Shown here piece by piece: positions 1 through 9,942 of a stretch of DNA of 64,000 bases. The stretch's first letter is position 1, and the number at the start of each line of letters is the position of its first letter. The translations under genes and the position numbers were made by a program. The DNA lies in assembly GCA_020747065.1 (NCBI GenBank), contig JAGMVK010000001.1:1116001-1180000 (forward strand). The letters run 5' to 3'. The DNA is from Cadophora sp. MPI-SDFR-AT-0126 (Eukaryota; Ascomycota; Leotiomycetes; Helotiales; Ploettnerulaceae). Under the pieces are notes generated by a model. The model was not told where the DNA came from. It was given only the letters and a program-made list of their open reading frames with translations, and ran no database searches.

Positions 1-1
1 C

Positions 2-1145
2 GACGCCCCCGAACCAAAAACCGTGTATGATATTAACGTCCCTTACAAGGCGTCATCTGAAGAGTATCAACGCCGAATCCAGGAAAGAACCGAATTTCCC
101 AGTTATCTTCCTCACTGGGAGCAAGGACAATGGTTCGAAGACTTCCCCATATTTGACTACGAAGACCCAGCACTTCGAGCAGACCCGAAGAAACCCAATC
201 TGTTTACCGCTGGCGTTTCGGCTCAACCAGTTACTCCTCGCATGGGGACGATCTTGACTGGCGTCAAGTTGGAGACACTCTCCCAAGCCGCTAAGGACGA
301 ACTTGCTCTTCTCATTTGCGAAAGGAAGTTCGTAGTTCTCAGAGAGCAACTCGATTTCCTTCATTCTGGACCACAATTTCAAAAGGACTTCATGTCATAC
401 TTTGGAAAACTCAGTCGACAACCAGTTACTGGCGCCATCAAAGACCACCCAGAGTTCCACATCATTCATCGAGATGGAAATGAGGAGGATATCGCCAGGT
501 TTTTCAAACACAAAATGTCTACTACCATCTGGCACCACGACGTCAGTTACGAAAGGCAACCGCCCGGATATGTTATGCTCGGTATCCTTGCCTGCCCTGA
601 CATCGGAGGCGATACAGTCGTTGCGGACATGACTATGGCATATAAACGTCTCTCGCCACTGTTTCAAGGCATGATCGATCAGTTAAAAGCTGTCCACACT
701 TCTAGGCATTTAATTGCTCACACTAAAGCGAGCAAACAACTTGTTCGCTGCAACCCAGTAGACTCGATTCATCCAGTCGTTCGAGTCCACCCAGTTACTG
801 GCGAGAAAGCTATCTTTTACAACATGGAGTTCCCCGACGAAGTCATCGGCTTGAAGGATCAGGAAGCAGAAGTAGTGATGAAATTCTTGATGGATTTTGT
901 GAGAAACGGGCATGATTTCCAGGCAAGAGTCCACTGGGAGAAGCACTCTGTAGTCATGTTTGACAACCGGACAACACTTCGTAAGTCCGAATATGAATTA
1001 CTCTAGTGTTCTTCACTGACTCTAACAACCAGATACTGGTACTGTTGACTATGATACGACTGTCCAAGCAAGACACTTATTTCGTCTTGCAGCCATGACA
1101 GAAGTCCCCATCTCGGTTGCCGATAGTGAGAAGATTCGTGGATGA
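2..1145 (+). CDS. TauD/TfdA-family 2-oxoglutarate/Fe(II) dioxygenase, 5' partial
   Basis: The gene runs off the left edge: the frame is open from base 2 and there is no ATG near it. Exons are 2-980 and 1033-1145; the intron 981-1032 has a GTAAGT donor and a CAG acceptor. Joining them restores the segment DNRTTLHTGTVDYD, which carries the distal iron-binding His, and gives a short tail ending in TGA. The proximal iron motif is visible as WHHDVSY (H-x-D) followed by a proline-rich turn, as in taurine and alkylsulfonate dioxygenases. Such enzymes hydroxylate sulfonates, carboxylates or other small acids using 2-oxoglutarate and O2. The substrate cannot be read from the sequence. About 360 residues are present, so only a short N-terminal part is missing. 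Confidence 0.9.
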
Positions 1146-2084
1146 TTTTTGCATGGGCCCACGCACATTTACATTTACTTGATTTTCAAGTTCTCCCAGC
1201 CTTGCCAGCGCCTTAGCGTTCGTTCCTTTGCCTGTACTTTCCTCATGTACCATGTATATAAAGTTCTCTTCCAAAATGAACAATGCCTCAATCATTTTGA
1301 TTTATGTTGATGCATTCGCGACAAGCTAAAGATCTGTCATGCAGCACCAGGATGAACCCCATGCTATATTTGACGATATGTCCGAAACTACACATATCCA
1401 ACTGCATGTTCTGTTACTAATGAGGGGTCTGGACACAGATATTTAGACGGGGCTTGACATGGCATGTCGTGCGAGGCAAAGCGAGAACAAGCGAAGGCTC
1501 CAAATCGATTGGCCCTCAACTCGAACATAGAATCGAACAGTGCAACCTTTGAGCTCACCTGCAGCGCAACTACGTCACAGAATGAGACTGAGCCGCAATG
1601 AAAAGATTACGAGTTGGCCTGTAGCATGCAGTTGCGGACCGATCCAGTATGGCTTGCAGGATCTACTTGGAAATCATTGCAGCGGGCGCGAGTGGAGCTG
1701 AATATGCGAATTGTTGCTGCAACTTATCACATAGCGCCGGTCGAAAGGAATTGAAAAGGGCAGGTAGATGTAATTGGACGATATGTCGCATGAACAGAGG
1801 GGCAATCGTTGCGATCGGTCGATGAAGGAATGACAAGTCAAGGAATTGATGCGAGTGTGCCTCGAACTTGCAGATTTGAAGTGCCATTGTCTTTCCATGA
1901 TGCGGAATTCTGCCAAGATTTGTCAAGAAAGTAGCAAGCTCCGGCCAAACCCCAAAATTCATGTACCATGCCGCGATCTTACTGCATGACAGGTCACTAG
2001 CTCAAATTCATTTCGTATTTACTGTCCGGGAAAAGCCTTCCCCGCACATGTGTGTATTCGTTTCCATCAGCAGAGGATCAATAG
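1146..2084. other. Intergenic, no gene recognised
   Basis: This convergent spacer lies between the dioxygenase and the aldo/keto reductase and presumably holds both 3' UTRs. Short frames on the minus strand (about 1663-1962) show no domain, signal peptide or splice support. I see nothing else in it. Confidence 0.6.
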
Positions 2085-3162
2085 CTACACTTGGGAACTC
2101 TCCTCCGGCCACACGTCATATCCAAACATGTCCTTTGGATTGACGAATCGAGTATGTCTCCCCTCAGCAACCTTGTTGACGACGGCAAAATCCTCATCGC
2201 TCAACTCGACTAGCTGGAAATTGCTCTTGATGCGTGCTGCATCGGAGCTTTTTGGCAGCACGGCATATCCTCTCTTCAGCCCCCACGCAATCAAAACCTG
2301 AGCCAATGTGACGCCCTTGGCTTTGGCCAGGGCGTTGAGCTCAGCATTGGTCGTTACTTTCTCGCCTGTCGACGGGACTTGGTGTTGTGATCCTAACGGC
2401 GAGTAAGCAACCGGGAGAATGTCATGTGAGATGCAGTATTTGATCAGCTCGTTGTTTGGTAGGAATGGATGGATCTCCACTTGGTTGATGTGCGGTTTGA
2501 TCTCGGCATATTGTAGAATCTCTTCCAAGCCGGATATCTTCCAGTTGGAAACACCAATGGCCCTAGCTTTCCCAGCTTTGTATGCCTTCTCCACAGCTCT
2601 CCAGATGGGCTTCGGATTTTCAGTGAGTTGCTTTTTCAGGATATACTTTCAATGCAAGTAAGCTTCCGTTACATTACTGCAGATCAGGGCTCGGGGAGGA
2701 CATTACCTTTCCATCAGCACCGAGTTTGACTTTATTATCCTCGGTCTTTTCAACGGCAAATGGCCAATGGATCAAGTATGAGTCCACGTAGTCTGTCCCA
2801 AGCATTTTCAGGGAGTTGTCCAGGCTCCACCCGACGTCTTCCGGCTCGACGAGGTGAGGCCAGACTTTGGTCGTGATGAAAATGTCTTTGCGCTGAATAT
2901 TGGGATTCTGTGCTAGCCATTCCCGCAGAGCGCTTCCAACCTCGTCCTCGTTCAAGTAACTGTTCATATGTCAGATGACTCGGCTCTTTGATGTAAAACA
3001 TACTTACTACCATGCGCAGTCCAGATGCCTGTAGCCAGCGTCTAACGCTGCAAGCACAGCTGCGTGTGTCTCTCCCGAGATCTCTTCTTTGGCGTAGGTT
3101 CCAAATCCTAATGCCGGCATCTCAACCCCATTGCTCAACTTAAGAATCGGTACTTTTGCCAT
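2085..3162 (-). CDS. Aldo/keto reductase (AKR superfamily), 322 aa
   Basis: Three exons read on the minus strand: 3162-3008, 2959-2707 and 2645-2085. Introns have GTAAGT and GTAATG donors, and the model closes exactly in frame. The N-terminus MAKVPILKLSNGVEMPALGF is the usual first strand of the AKR barrel. The catalytic tetrad is recognisable: Asp in YRHLDCA, Tyr in WYYLNEDEVG, Lys in ITTKVWPH and His in LIHWPF. The NADPH-binding signature near the C-terminus reads VLPKSSDAARIKSNF. Fungal homologues reduce aldoses, glyceraldehyde or other carbonyls with NADPH; the glycerol dehydrogenase/aldose reductase-like subgroup is the nearest fit by pattern, but the substrate is inferred. It is cytosolic, with no signal peptide. 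Confidence 0.93.
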
Positions 3163-3954
3163 TTTACAAACTCAGATAGGATGAAGTGCCAGAACAAACT
3201 TGGCTATCTTTTGAACTCAAGAGACCTTGAATGAAGGTAAAGACTCAAGTAAGTTTCCAACAGCTGTTTCTCGTTGGTTATGCAATACGAAAGTGCGGTC
3301 AAGATGTTGTAATCTTCTACTTGTGCAAGTCATGAAAAGTCACTGTGACTTGTGACACCAAGCGAAACGTTTGGCAACAGTGCAGATTCTACGGAAGTGG
3401 TCCCTTATCCAAAGTCTTTAGCGGTCTGGGAATACAATACTGACTAGGAGAGTTTCTCCGCATTGCATTGGGGAGACACAACAGTGTGGCAAGAGAAACC
3501 GACCCAGCTGTGCTGTGCACTTGCTACTGCAGCCACAGGGATACCGCATCGGGCACGAAAAAGCCTACGACGAACTTTCGTCAACCTGTAACGACCCTTA
3601 ATTTCCAAACAACAGTGAGTTAAAAAGATCGGACGGAACACGGTTTCGTGTACAGGGTTTAAACCGTCGGTGTCTTAGTCTGTTTGACAGCACCTGGGGA
3701 AATTTGTCCTGGATCTTCATTTACATGACTCGGCGTTAGTTCCGGAGATGCCATCCTATTCCGAACACGGGTGAGCCTGCCGAGCTGTTTGATAGAGACA
3801 CGGCCATAGCTTTTACAACGAAGACTAGCACCATGTAGGCAGACCGTTGCGTTCTCCTGGGACATGCAGTGAACGAATTCGCGATGCGAGTGGTGCATCA
3901 AGGTTTGGCGTGTGGAAACCTTCAACACAGCCCTATGAACAAGCAGTGCCACTG
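3163..3954. other. Intergenic, no gene recognised
   Basis: This spacer holds the upstream region of the aldo/keto reductase and the 3' flank of the DUF202 gene. A frame at about 3659-3958 on the minus strand lacks coding character. No repeat or RNA gene is visible. Confidence 0.55.
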
Positions 3955-4359
3955 TCACCTCCTCTTCGTCTCCTCTTCGATAACCAAATATATCCCTCCT
4001 CCAGCAACCGCACCACTAGTCAGTGCAACCAGACCAATCCCCGCGATATTTGGCCTGAACAAGCCCTTCTGCAACAACTTTAAAGACCGGAAGTACCGGA
4101 TCGTTCCGTACGAGAGACACCCTGTCCCTGATCCCACCAGAGCCGCAGACGGAATCTTCAAGTCGCCATGATCAGGCTTCAGTGCTGGAGATAGGGCATC
4201 CAATGCATCGAGCTTTGCCAACGCGACGCCGAGAGCGACGAATCCGAGTCCGGTCCGGGTCCAGGAGAGGAATGTTCTCTCGTTGGCGAGATGATCGCGT
4301 GCTACTGACCCAGTGTTCGCTATTGGTGTTGAAATAAAGTATTTGAAGAAGCGTGACAT
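3955..4359 (-). CDS. DUF202 domain small membrane protein, 134 aa
   Basis: A single exon. The first ATG in the frame is at 4359; the open frame extends further upstream but without an ATG. The hallmark DUF202 sequence RDHLANERTFLSWTRTGLG starts about residue 20. It runs into a first hydrophobic helix, with two more helices at about residues 80-100 and 105-130, ending in a charged EEETKRR tail. DUF202 occurs alone in YidH-like proteins and as the membrane module of vacuolar VTC polyphosphate polymerase subunits; here it stands alone without an SPX or VTC catalytic domain. Function is unknown. Probably an integral protein of an internal or plasma membrane. Confidence 0.85.
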   Translation of the reverse strand: MSRFFKYFISTPIANTGSVARDHLANERTFLSWTRTGLGFVALGVALAKLDALDALSPALKPDHGDLKIPSAALVGSGTGCLSYGTIRYFRSLKLLQKGLFRPNIAGIGLVALTSGAVAGGGIYLVIEEETKRR

Positions 4360-5087
4360 GACTGTGACTGTGACTGTGTCCGAGATGTTGTGATGGAAAG
4401 ATGATGGAGTGTTTGATCTTATGAGTTGGATGTTCAATAGAAGGGAGTCGCCGACTGTTGAGGGGACTGATCAGGCCGTCGGGATTCTGCTCAAGCCTCA
4501 AATGTCGTTGAAGAAATTAATACTTGCAATGCCCGAGGAGATAGTAGGATTCTGCGCTATAGTCACCGAAATTATCGAAAGGCCAAATTCAGCCAAAGTC
4601 AGACCATGATGCTTTTGATAAGCAGCTGAAAGAGTGTTTGGCCGAAGATTTCCTCTCCCGCTTAGTCAGCGAAGCTGTCACTGAAGCCAGAAAGGACTTT
4701 CGAATTGATGGTGAAAACGCATGGTGAAAACGCATCGAGGAGGAGAACTTCCTCTGAAATATAGATTTCCTGCCTGGAACGGAAAAGTTGCGGTGCAATA
4801 CTTGAACTCCAACTTGAAGATGCTACAAAACCTAGATGTCAGACTTTGCGGACCAAGGGGAAATTTTAAAGCTAAATGAGACGGTATATCCTGCAATAGA
4901 TGTTCTGATTCAAGTCGTATTGCCGACTCTACATGTGATTGAGGGCTCGTGGTCTTCATCTGTATTCTAGCTATCATTGTGATGGAGCCTATCTACCTTT
5001 CCTTCCTTTATCAGCCCCAGTCCCATCACCCAGCGCCAACCCCTGAAGTCCTCATATCGTTGCATATCATCATTTCGTCATTCTCAA
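4360..5087. other. Intergenic, no gene recognised
   Basis: This spacer lies between the start of the DUF202 gene and the 3' end of the HECT ligase gene. Only short frames without domain character occur. An imperfect duplication 'gatggtgaaaacgcatggtgaaaacgcat' sits at about 4706-4735. Confidence 0.5.
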
Positions 5088-8000
5088 TCAACTGAGATCA
5101 AATCCAGCACCTGAATTTACTGCATAGAGCAGTTTCTGCCGCAACATCGATTCTGTAGAATATCTAGGCAGCTTCAACAAATTCACACATGTACTTGTGC
5201 TAGGCAGTCTCTCCTCGTCACTCCCAGCATCTCGAATACTGAAGCGTGGATTCAGCTGCGAGAAACCCAGAAGAGGCGCTCTGGGCGTCGATGTGACGTA
5301 TTTCAAAACCTTTCTTCGATCTGCGTCGTCGAGCTCCTTCATGACTTTCCAGAAGAGCTTGACTGTATCGTGCTCCTGGCCATCGTCACCTATCTGGTAA
5401 ATGCCACCATACTGGGTATTGCGTCTCAGATCTTCGACGTCCACTTCGGATGAGTCGCCGCCGATCAAGGTCTGCAGCTCGGACTGGTTGAACATGGAAA
5501 GCCAGGTTGGGTTGATGATCTCGCTTAGGCCCTTAAGGAAGGCTTGTGTTTGGCGAAATGGCTGGACTTGCAGACGATGACGGGCTACATATGATACGTA
5601 AAGTGGTCGGTTTTCGTTGGTGACAGTAATATTGGCACCGTTTGGGACGAGTTCTCTAGTGATCATGTTGTCACTTTCCCCATCGGAGGATATCTTGTCT
5701 GTGATGGTGAAGTCGAGCGAGAAGTCTTCAACATTGCCTGGGTAATTTTTGAGCTTCAGAAGACCTTGATACAATCCCTCGTCAAGATCCCGAAGATCGT
5801 TAATATTGGCACGATACCCAGATTCAGACGTGGTCCACTTGAGGAGAAAGAACCCAGCAAATCCAATGTCAACGAGTATGCCTTCATACAAGCATTTTCC
5901 GACGATTCTGCCGAGAAATTCATAGCGCTTCGCCAGATCCGCCATACTTTCTTTCCACTCGATAGAAGTTTCTCTCAACCCAGCAGCTTTAAGCAATTCT
6001 CTCCGCTCATCGAACGTGCTGGGATTAGGGTACAACAAGTTCTGGTCATTTGCGATGAAATAGCGAGGGCTGGTTTCGTCTGACAGGAAGGCTCCATTGG
6101 TGATGCTTGTGAGAAACTCCTTCGTCACACCACCTCCATCGATACCCGCCTCAATTGTGTCGAATTGATCAACAAAAGTTATCTGAATCGGCTCCTTTAG
6201 ACCCTCTCCGAGATCGTAGAATTGATCATACGCATCCTCAAATATCTGGTCTCTCCTAATCTTTGCGTGGTGCCGACCCAGTAGCTCATGTCCTGCTGTA
6301 CGAGAGTGTCTCGGGGACATTTGAGCCTGCTGGATGATAGACATCCGCCAAATGTCAGGATCTACATTGCCGCCTCGCCTACGGGTCTGATCGAGTAGAA
6401 CGAACTGCCGGAAAATTTGGACGCGAGTCTCGAAAGGTATAACGAAAGGCATGTTTTGTAGAACCTCTAGTCTTGGTCCTACGGCCGCGAGAACCTTTTG
6501 TCGAGCAGCTTTCTGCTGCTGTCTCCTCAAGTTTTCAATCTGCTGAGCACGTCGAGGCCGGGACATACCGACAAGTCCGGTGTACTCTCTGCTATCGGCA
6601 AGTTGAGAATCGTCGTTATCGGCATCCTCGTCTTCTCCCTCCTCCCGAACTTGATGTTGTCTTTCCTCTTCCATGACAACAGCTGGAATGAAACCTTCCA
6701 TTTCGAACCGAGATGTCATGAGCCAGTGATCTTTGGACAAGAAACGTCGTCTTGAATCTCGTTCATAGAGCATACGCATCACACTTGCCACAATAGTTCT
6801 CACGTAATCGAAAGTCATGCCTGCAACTCCAGCAAATGGACGTCTTGCAATGCTCTTGGTCACTACCTCGGGTTCCGGAAGCTGGAATCTTGAGGTTGAG
6901 GCACTTGCACCGAAATAGTTTCCTATACTGCTTTCGGTAACAGAATGGCCATCGTCCGCAAGTTCACCAGCATTGTAATACATTGTGAAAGCAAGATTCT
7001 TCAAGAAGATGGTGAGTCGCTTGACATCTTCGAGTGGAAGCGCACTTTGACGGATGCGAGAAACGGGTTCGTTCGGCCGTCCGAATGCTGGAGCATCGCC
7101 GCTCAGAAATTCTTCGTCGTCGGTGAATCTTAGCACAAATGTGTAGAGTTCCAGGAAGAGAAGTATGGTTCGCCATTCCCGATCTCTTCCAGCATCACTT
7201 GAAGGGGTTTGCTGGCGCTGTATCTGCGGCCGTAGCAATGTCAGTGCGCCCTTCGAATCCGCTCTAATAACAGAAAAAGTATTGGTCAGGCTCATGGCTT
7301 GCCAGAAGAACTTCAATGCCGGCACTTCACGTCCATCCCACATCTTCATAGACCCCAAATACAGCCATAAACGAATATCGTCTCCCCTGTGCGGGAATAT
7401 TCTTAGAAGTGTGAGTGCATAACTGGCAAGCAAGCTGGCATCTTCCCCACCAGCGACAGAAGTCGAGACGTAGTCAATATTGAATTTTGCAAGCAATCCA
7501 GTGATGCTTTCCTCGTTGACCAGAGAAAGTAGCTCATTCTTGACAAAGGTAGGTAAAGGCGGGGTATTTGTACTGTCTGCCTCAGCACCGTCGATCGGTT
7601 CTTCCGTAACTTCTGGGTTTCGGGCATCCATGCGGCCAATAATTTCCCCGGAGGAGCGAGATAACTGCAGTGACAAAGCTCTCAAAAATTCGGGGTCCTG
7701 AGAGCTTCTTCGTTGAAGCCGATTAATAGATATGAAGTGAGCAAGCAGCCACAACTTCCGTTCATCCTGTATTTGCTCCACGGAGGTCGACAAAAATTCC
7801 CGTACCAATGCGGATGATAAGAAACCAACGTTGATTCCAGTTGCCAGATCTTCAAAGCCATTGAGTAAGTTTGCCAAATCTGGGGTCGTAAGAAAGTCAA
7901 AGGCAAAAGCAGCGTGAGCATTCATCAGTATCTCGTCTAGTGTAAAGTCAGCATTTATAGCAACGGTAAACGATTGTCATATCTCACCACTGTTCGTCAC

Positions 8001-8746
8001 ATCTACGTGCCGCCTTAACGGTATATCGATTGCAGACAAGAAAATGTCTCTGCTGATTTTCGAAGACTGGCCATTTGAGACATAATCCGAGAGAAGGGTG
8101 TAGTATGCTCGAGATATTTTGGAAAACACATCCGGTCGAATGTTGACTATTGATACAAGCAGGGTGAACAAACCGCGTGTGGACTCTTCTTCTTGGGACC
8201 TGAAACAGTCAGTCTGCGATTCACAGTGTAGGGAGAAAGAAAGAGTGTCAAGGTCTATACATACACTCGCAAGCCTGCCAAAGTGACTTTGGCAAGACGT
8301 GCTAACTGGTGTTGGATCTCAGAGTACGGCAGGAATACATCGTAACGCAAAACGCTTATGCTAGAACTCAGACTTGACAACCTTACCAAGTCGTCCCGTC
8401 TTTGTGGATTGAAGAATGTCACCAAGAGCTGCACTTGTTGAATTAACCTCAAGGATGTGGTAGAAACATCTTCAAACGCAGCTAGTTCGTCCCATGTCCG
8501 CCGCCGAGAGTCTGCAAGATCTTTCCTAGTTTTATGCCCTCTCCATATTCTTTGTATCCTCTTTGATGCATTCAGACGCTCTCGTTCTTGCTGTCGTTGT
8601 AGCCTCTCTTGTTGAGCCTGTGCGACTGTCTTCTGGGCGCCGGAGGCGGCAGGGGTTCTGGAGCTCTGGGCGAATGGATTTTTATTTTGGCCAGACAGGT
8701 TCACTTGTCGAGGACGACGAGAGTTGCCACTGAATGTCTGGAACAT
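5088..8746 (-). CDS. hul5: HECT-type E3 ubiquitin ligase, Hul5/UBE3C-like, 1180 aa
   Basis: Three exons on the minus strand: 8746-8265, 8199-7988 and 7936-5088, closing in frame. The start is placed at MFQTFSGNSRRPRQVNLSG because this N-terminus is the conserved beginning of the UBE3C/Hul5 family; an upstream ATG at 8824 is in frame but is probably leader. An IQ-like motif (KRIQRIWRGHKTRK) follows at about residue 65. The C-terminal ~350 residues form the HECT domain, including DGGGVTKEFLTSI and the thioester Cys near residue 1148 in LPSTSTCVNLLKLP. The family extends ubiquitin chains on proteasome-bound or misfolded proteins. The length fits the family in filamentous fungi. Confidence 0.93.
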
Positions 8747-9278
8747 ATCGTAGGATTCGGTGTGCTGTTCGCCGCCGTCTTGAGCGTTGTTTTGTTTATG
8801 TTCGAAGAAGCATGCCTCAGACAAGGTGAAGTTGACTTCTGCGAATCAGATTGAAATCTTCTTTCGAGGAGAGTGTCTCAGAAGATTGAGTACAACTTCG
8901 AGGACGAGTTGCAGTATTATGCGTCTTCGATCTGGTTCTGTGGTTGCGCAGCCTGGTCTGGTGTGAGTTGGTTATTGATTACAATGACCACTGAATGTTC
9001 CAGAGCCACAGTAGATCTCGGATTTGGCCACAGCCTTCCGAAGCCTAGTCGCATGCCGCCTAAGCCTTGCCTGCCTTGTGGATTAACGGGCACTGGATTT
9101 ACTGTGGCAGATCGGTACCGTTTATTTGTATGCAACTTTTGACAGAAAATGGATCATTAAATATGATTTTGATCTACTTAAACACACTCTACATAAACCT
9201 GATAATATCGCATCATAGGATTTTTGAGCAGGCAATTTCACATGAAATATGGCTGCTGCTTCTTGACAAGAGAGAGAG

Positions 9279-9320
9279 CCTTCCACCTTCCGCCTTCCGC
9301 CTTCCGCCTTCCGCCGTCCG
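9279..9320. repeat. CCTTCCG heptamer tandem repeat, six units
   Basis: Six head-to-tail heptamers are visible. The first (CCTTCCA) and last (CCGTCCG) units each differ by one base from the four perfect CCTTCCG units between them. The repeat lies upstream of the presumed PAB1 transcription start. Confidence 0.9.
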
Positions 9321-9574
9321 CTTGGACGCCATTTAGCGTCCGCCGCCGCCAAGATCCATAAGTGGTAGGTGCACGTGATACTCGAACCTGCCAAAATTCC
9401 AGCGCTAGACCCAGTCAGGGAAGGAGCGGCCCACAGGCTCAAAATTATGTATGTCCTTTTCTGGTCGCGATCTGGAAATCTTTCCTTCTCCAACCCAAAC
9501 CACACATCACAACTTCTTGATCGCGGACCAAGTACGATCTTTCGTGCTTTTTTCGTTTCTCGCCTCCTTCCTCC

Positions 9575-9625
9575 AAAAAACCCTTAAAGAGACACCAAAA
9601 AAACTTGAAAATCCCCCCAAAAAAA
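9575..9625 (+). promoter_or_regulatory. A-rich tract in presumed PAB1 5' leader
   Basis: Three adenosine runs (A6 at 9575-9580, A7 at 9597-9603, A7 at 9619-9625) lie within 51 nt, in an otherwise pyrimidine-rich leader upstream of the PAB1 5' UTR intron. In animals, cytoplasmic poly(A)-binding protein mRNA carries an A-rich 5' UTR element that its own product binds to repress translation. The same role here is an inference, and the transcription start has not been shown. Confidence 0.45.
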
Positions 9626-9815
9626 GATCCCCAATCCTCAATCCTCGCGACCGATTCTGTCGACCGCCCCCGACTTCACCTTCTCTCACACCTGCGACTT
9701 CTGCCCTGCATTCCGCGACTCTGCTTTGATCTTCATACATCACCCCAGATTCGGTTTCTGTACGGCTCCATCAAAGGACCCTGACCTTCACTTCAAAGGC
9801 ATCTCGACGTAGTAG

Positions 9816-9923
9816 GTAAGCGGGCCTTCTCTTTGTCGGGGCATCGCGACCTCGGGCTCGCAGCTATCTCCATTGCCTCTTCATACTATCCATTTCGCGC
9901 AAAACCAACTAACGTGTTTCCAG
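9816..9923 (+). other. Putative 5' UTR intron of PAB1
   Basis: A GTAAG donor follows AGTAG. A branch-like CTAAC lies 12-16 nt before a TTTCCAG acceptor, which is 19 nt upstream of the PAB1 ATG. The interval is 108 nt, with no start codon needed inside it. Leader introns are frequent in highly expressed fungal genes. Confidence 0.6.
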
Positions 9924-9942
9924 TCTCGTATTTACTCTCAAG

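Larger units (their letters stand above)
8747..9942. other. Divergent promoter region between HECT ligase and PAB1
   Basis: About 1.2 kb separates two divergent start codons. The right half holds the PAB1 leader (A-rich tract and 5' UTR intron, listed separately), and a heptamer repeat lies at 9279-9320. A minus-strand frame at about 8917-9135 (72 codons) has no recognisable feature. Confidence 0.6.
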
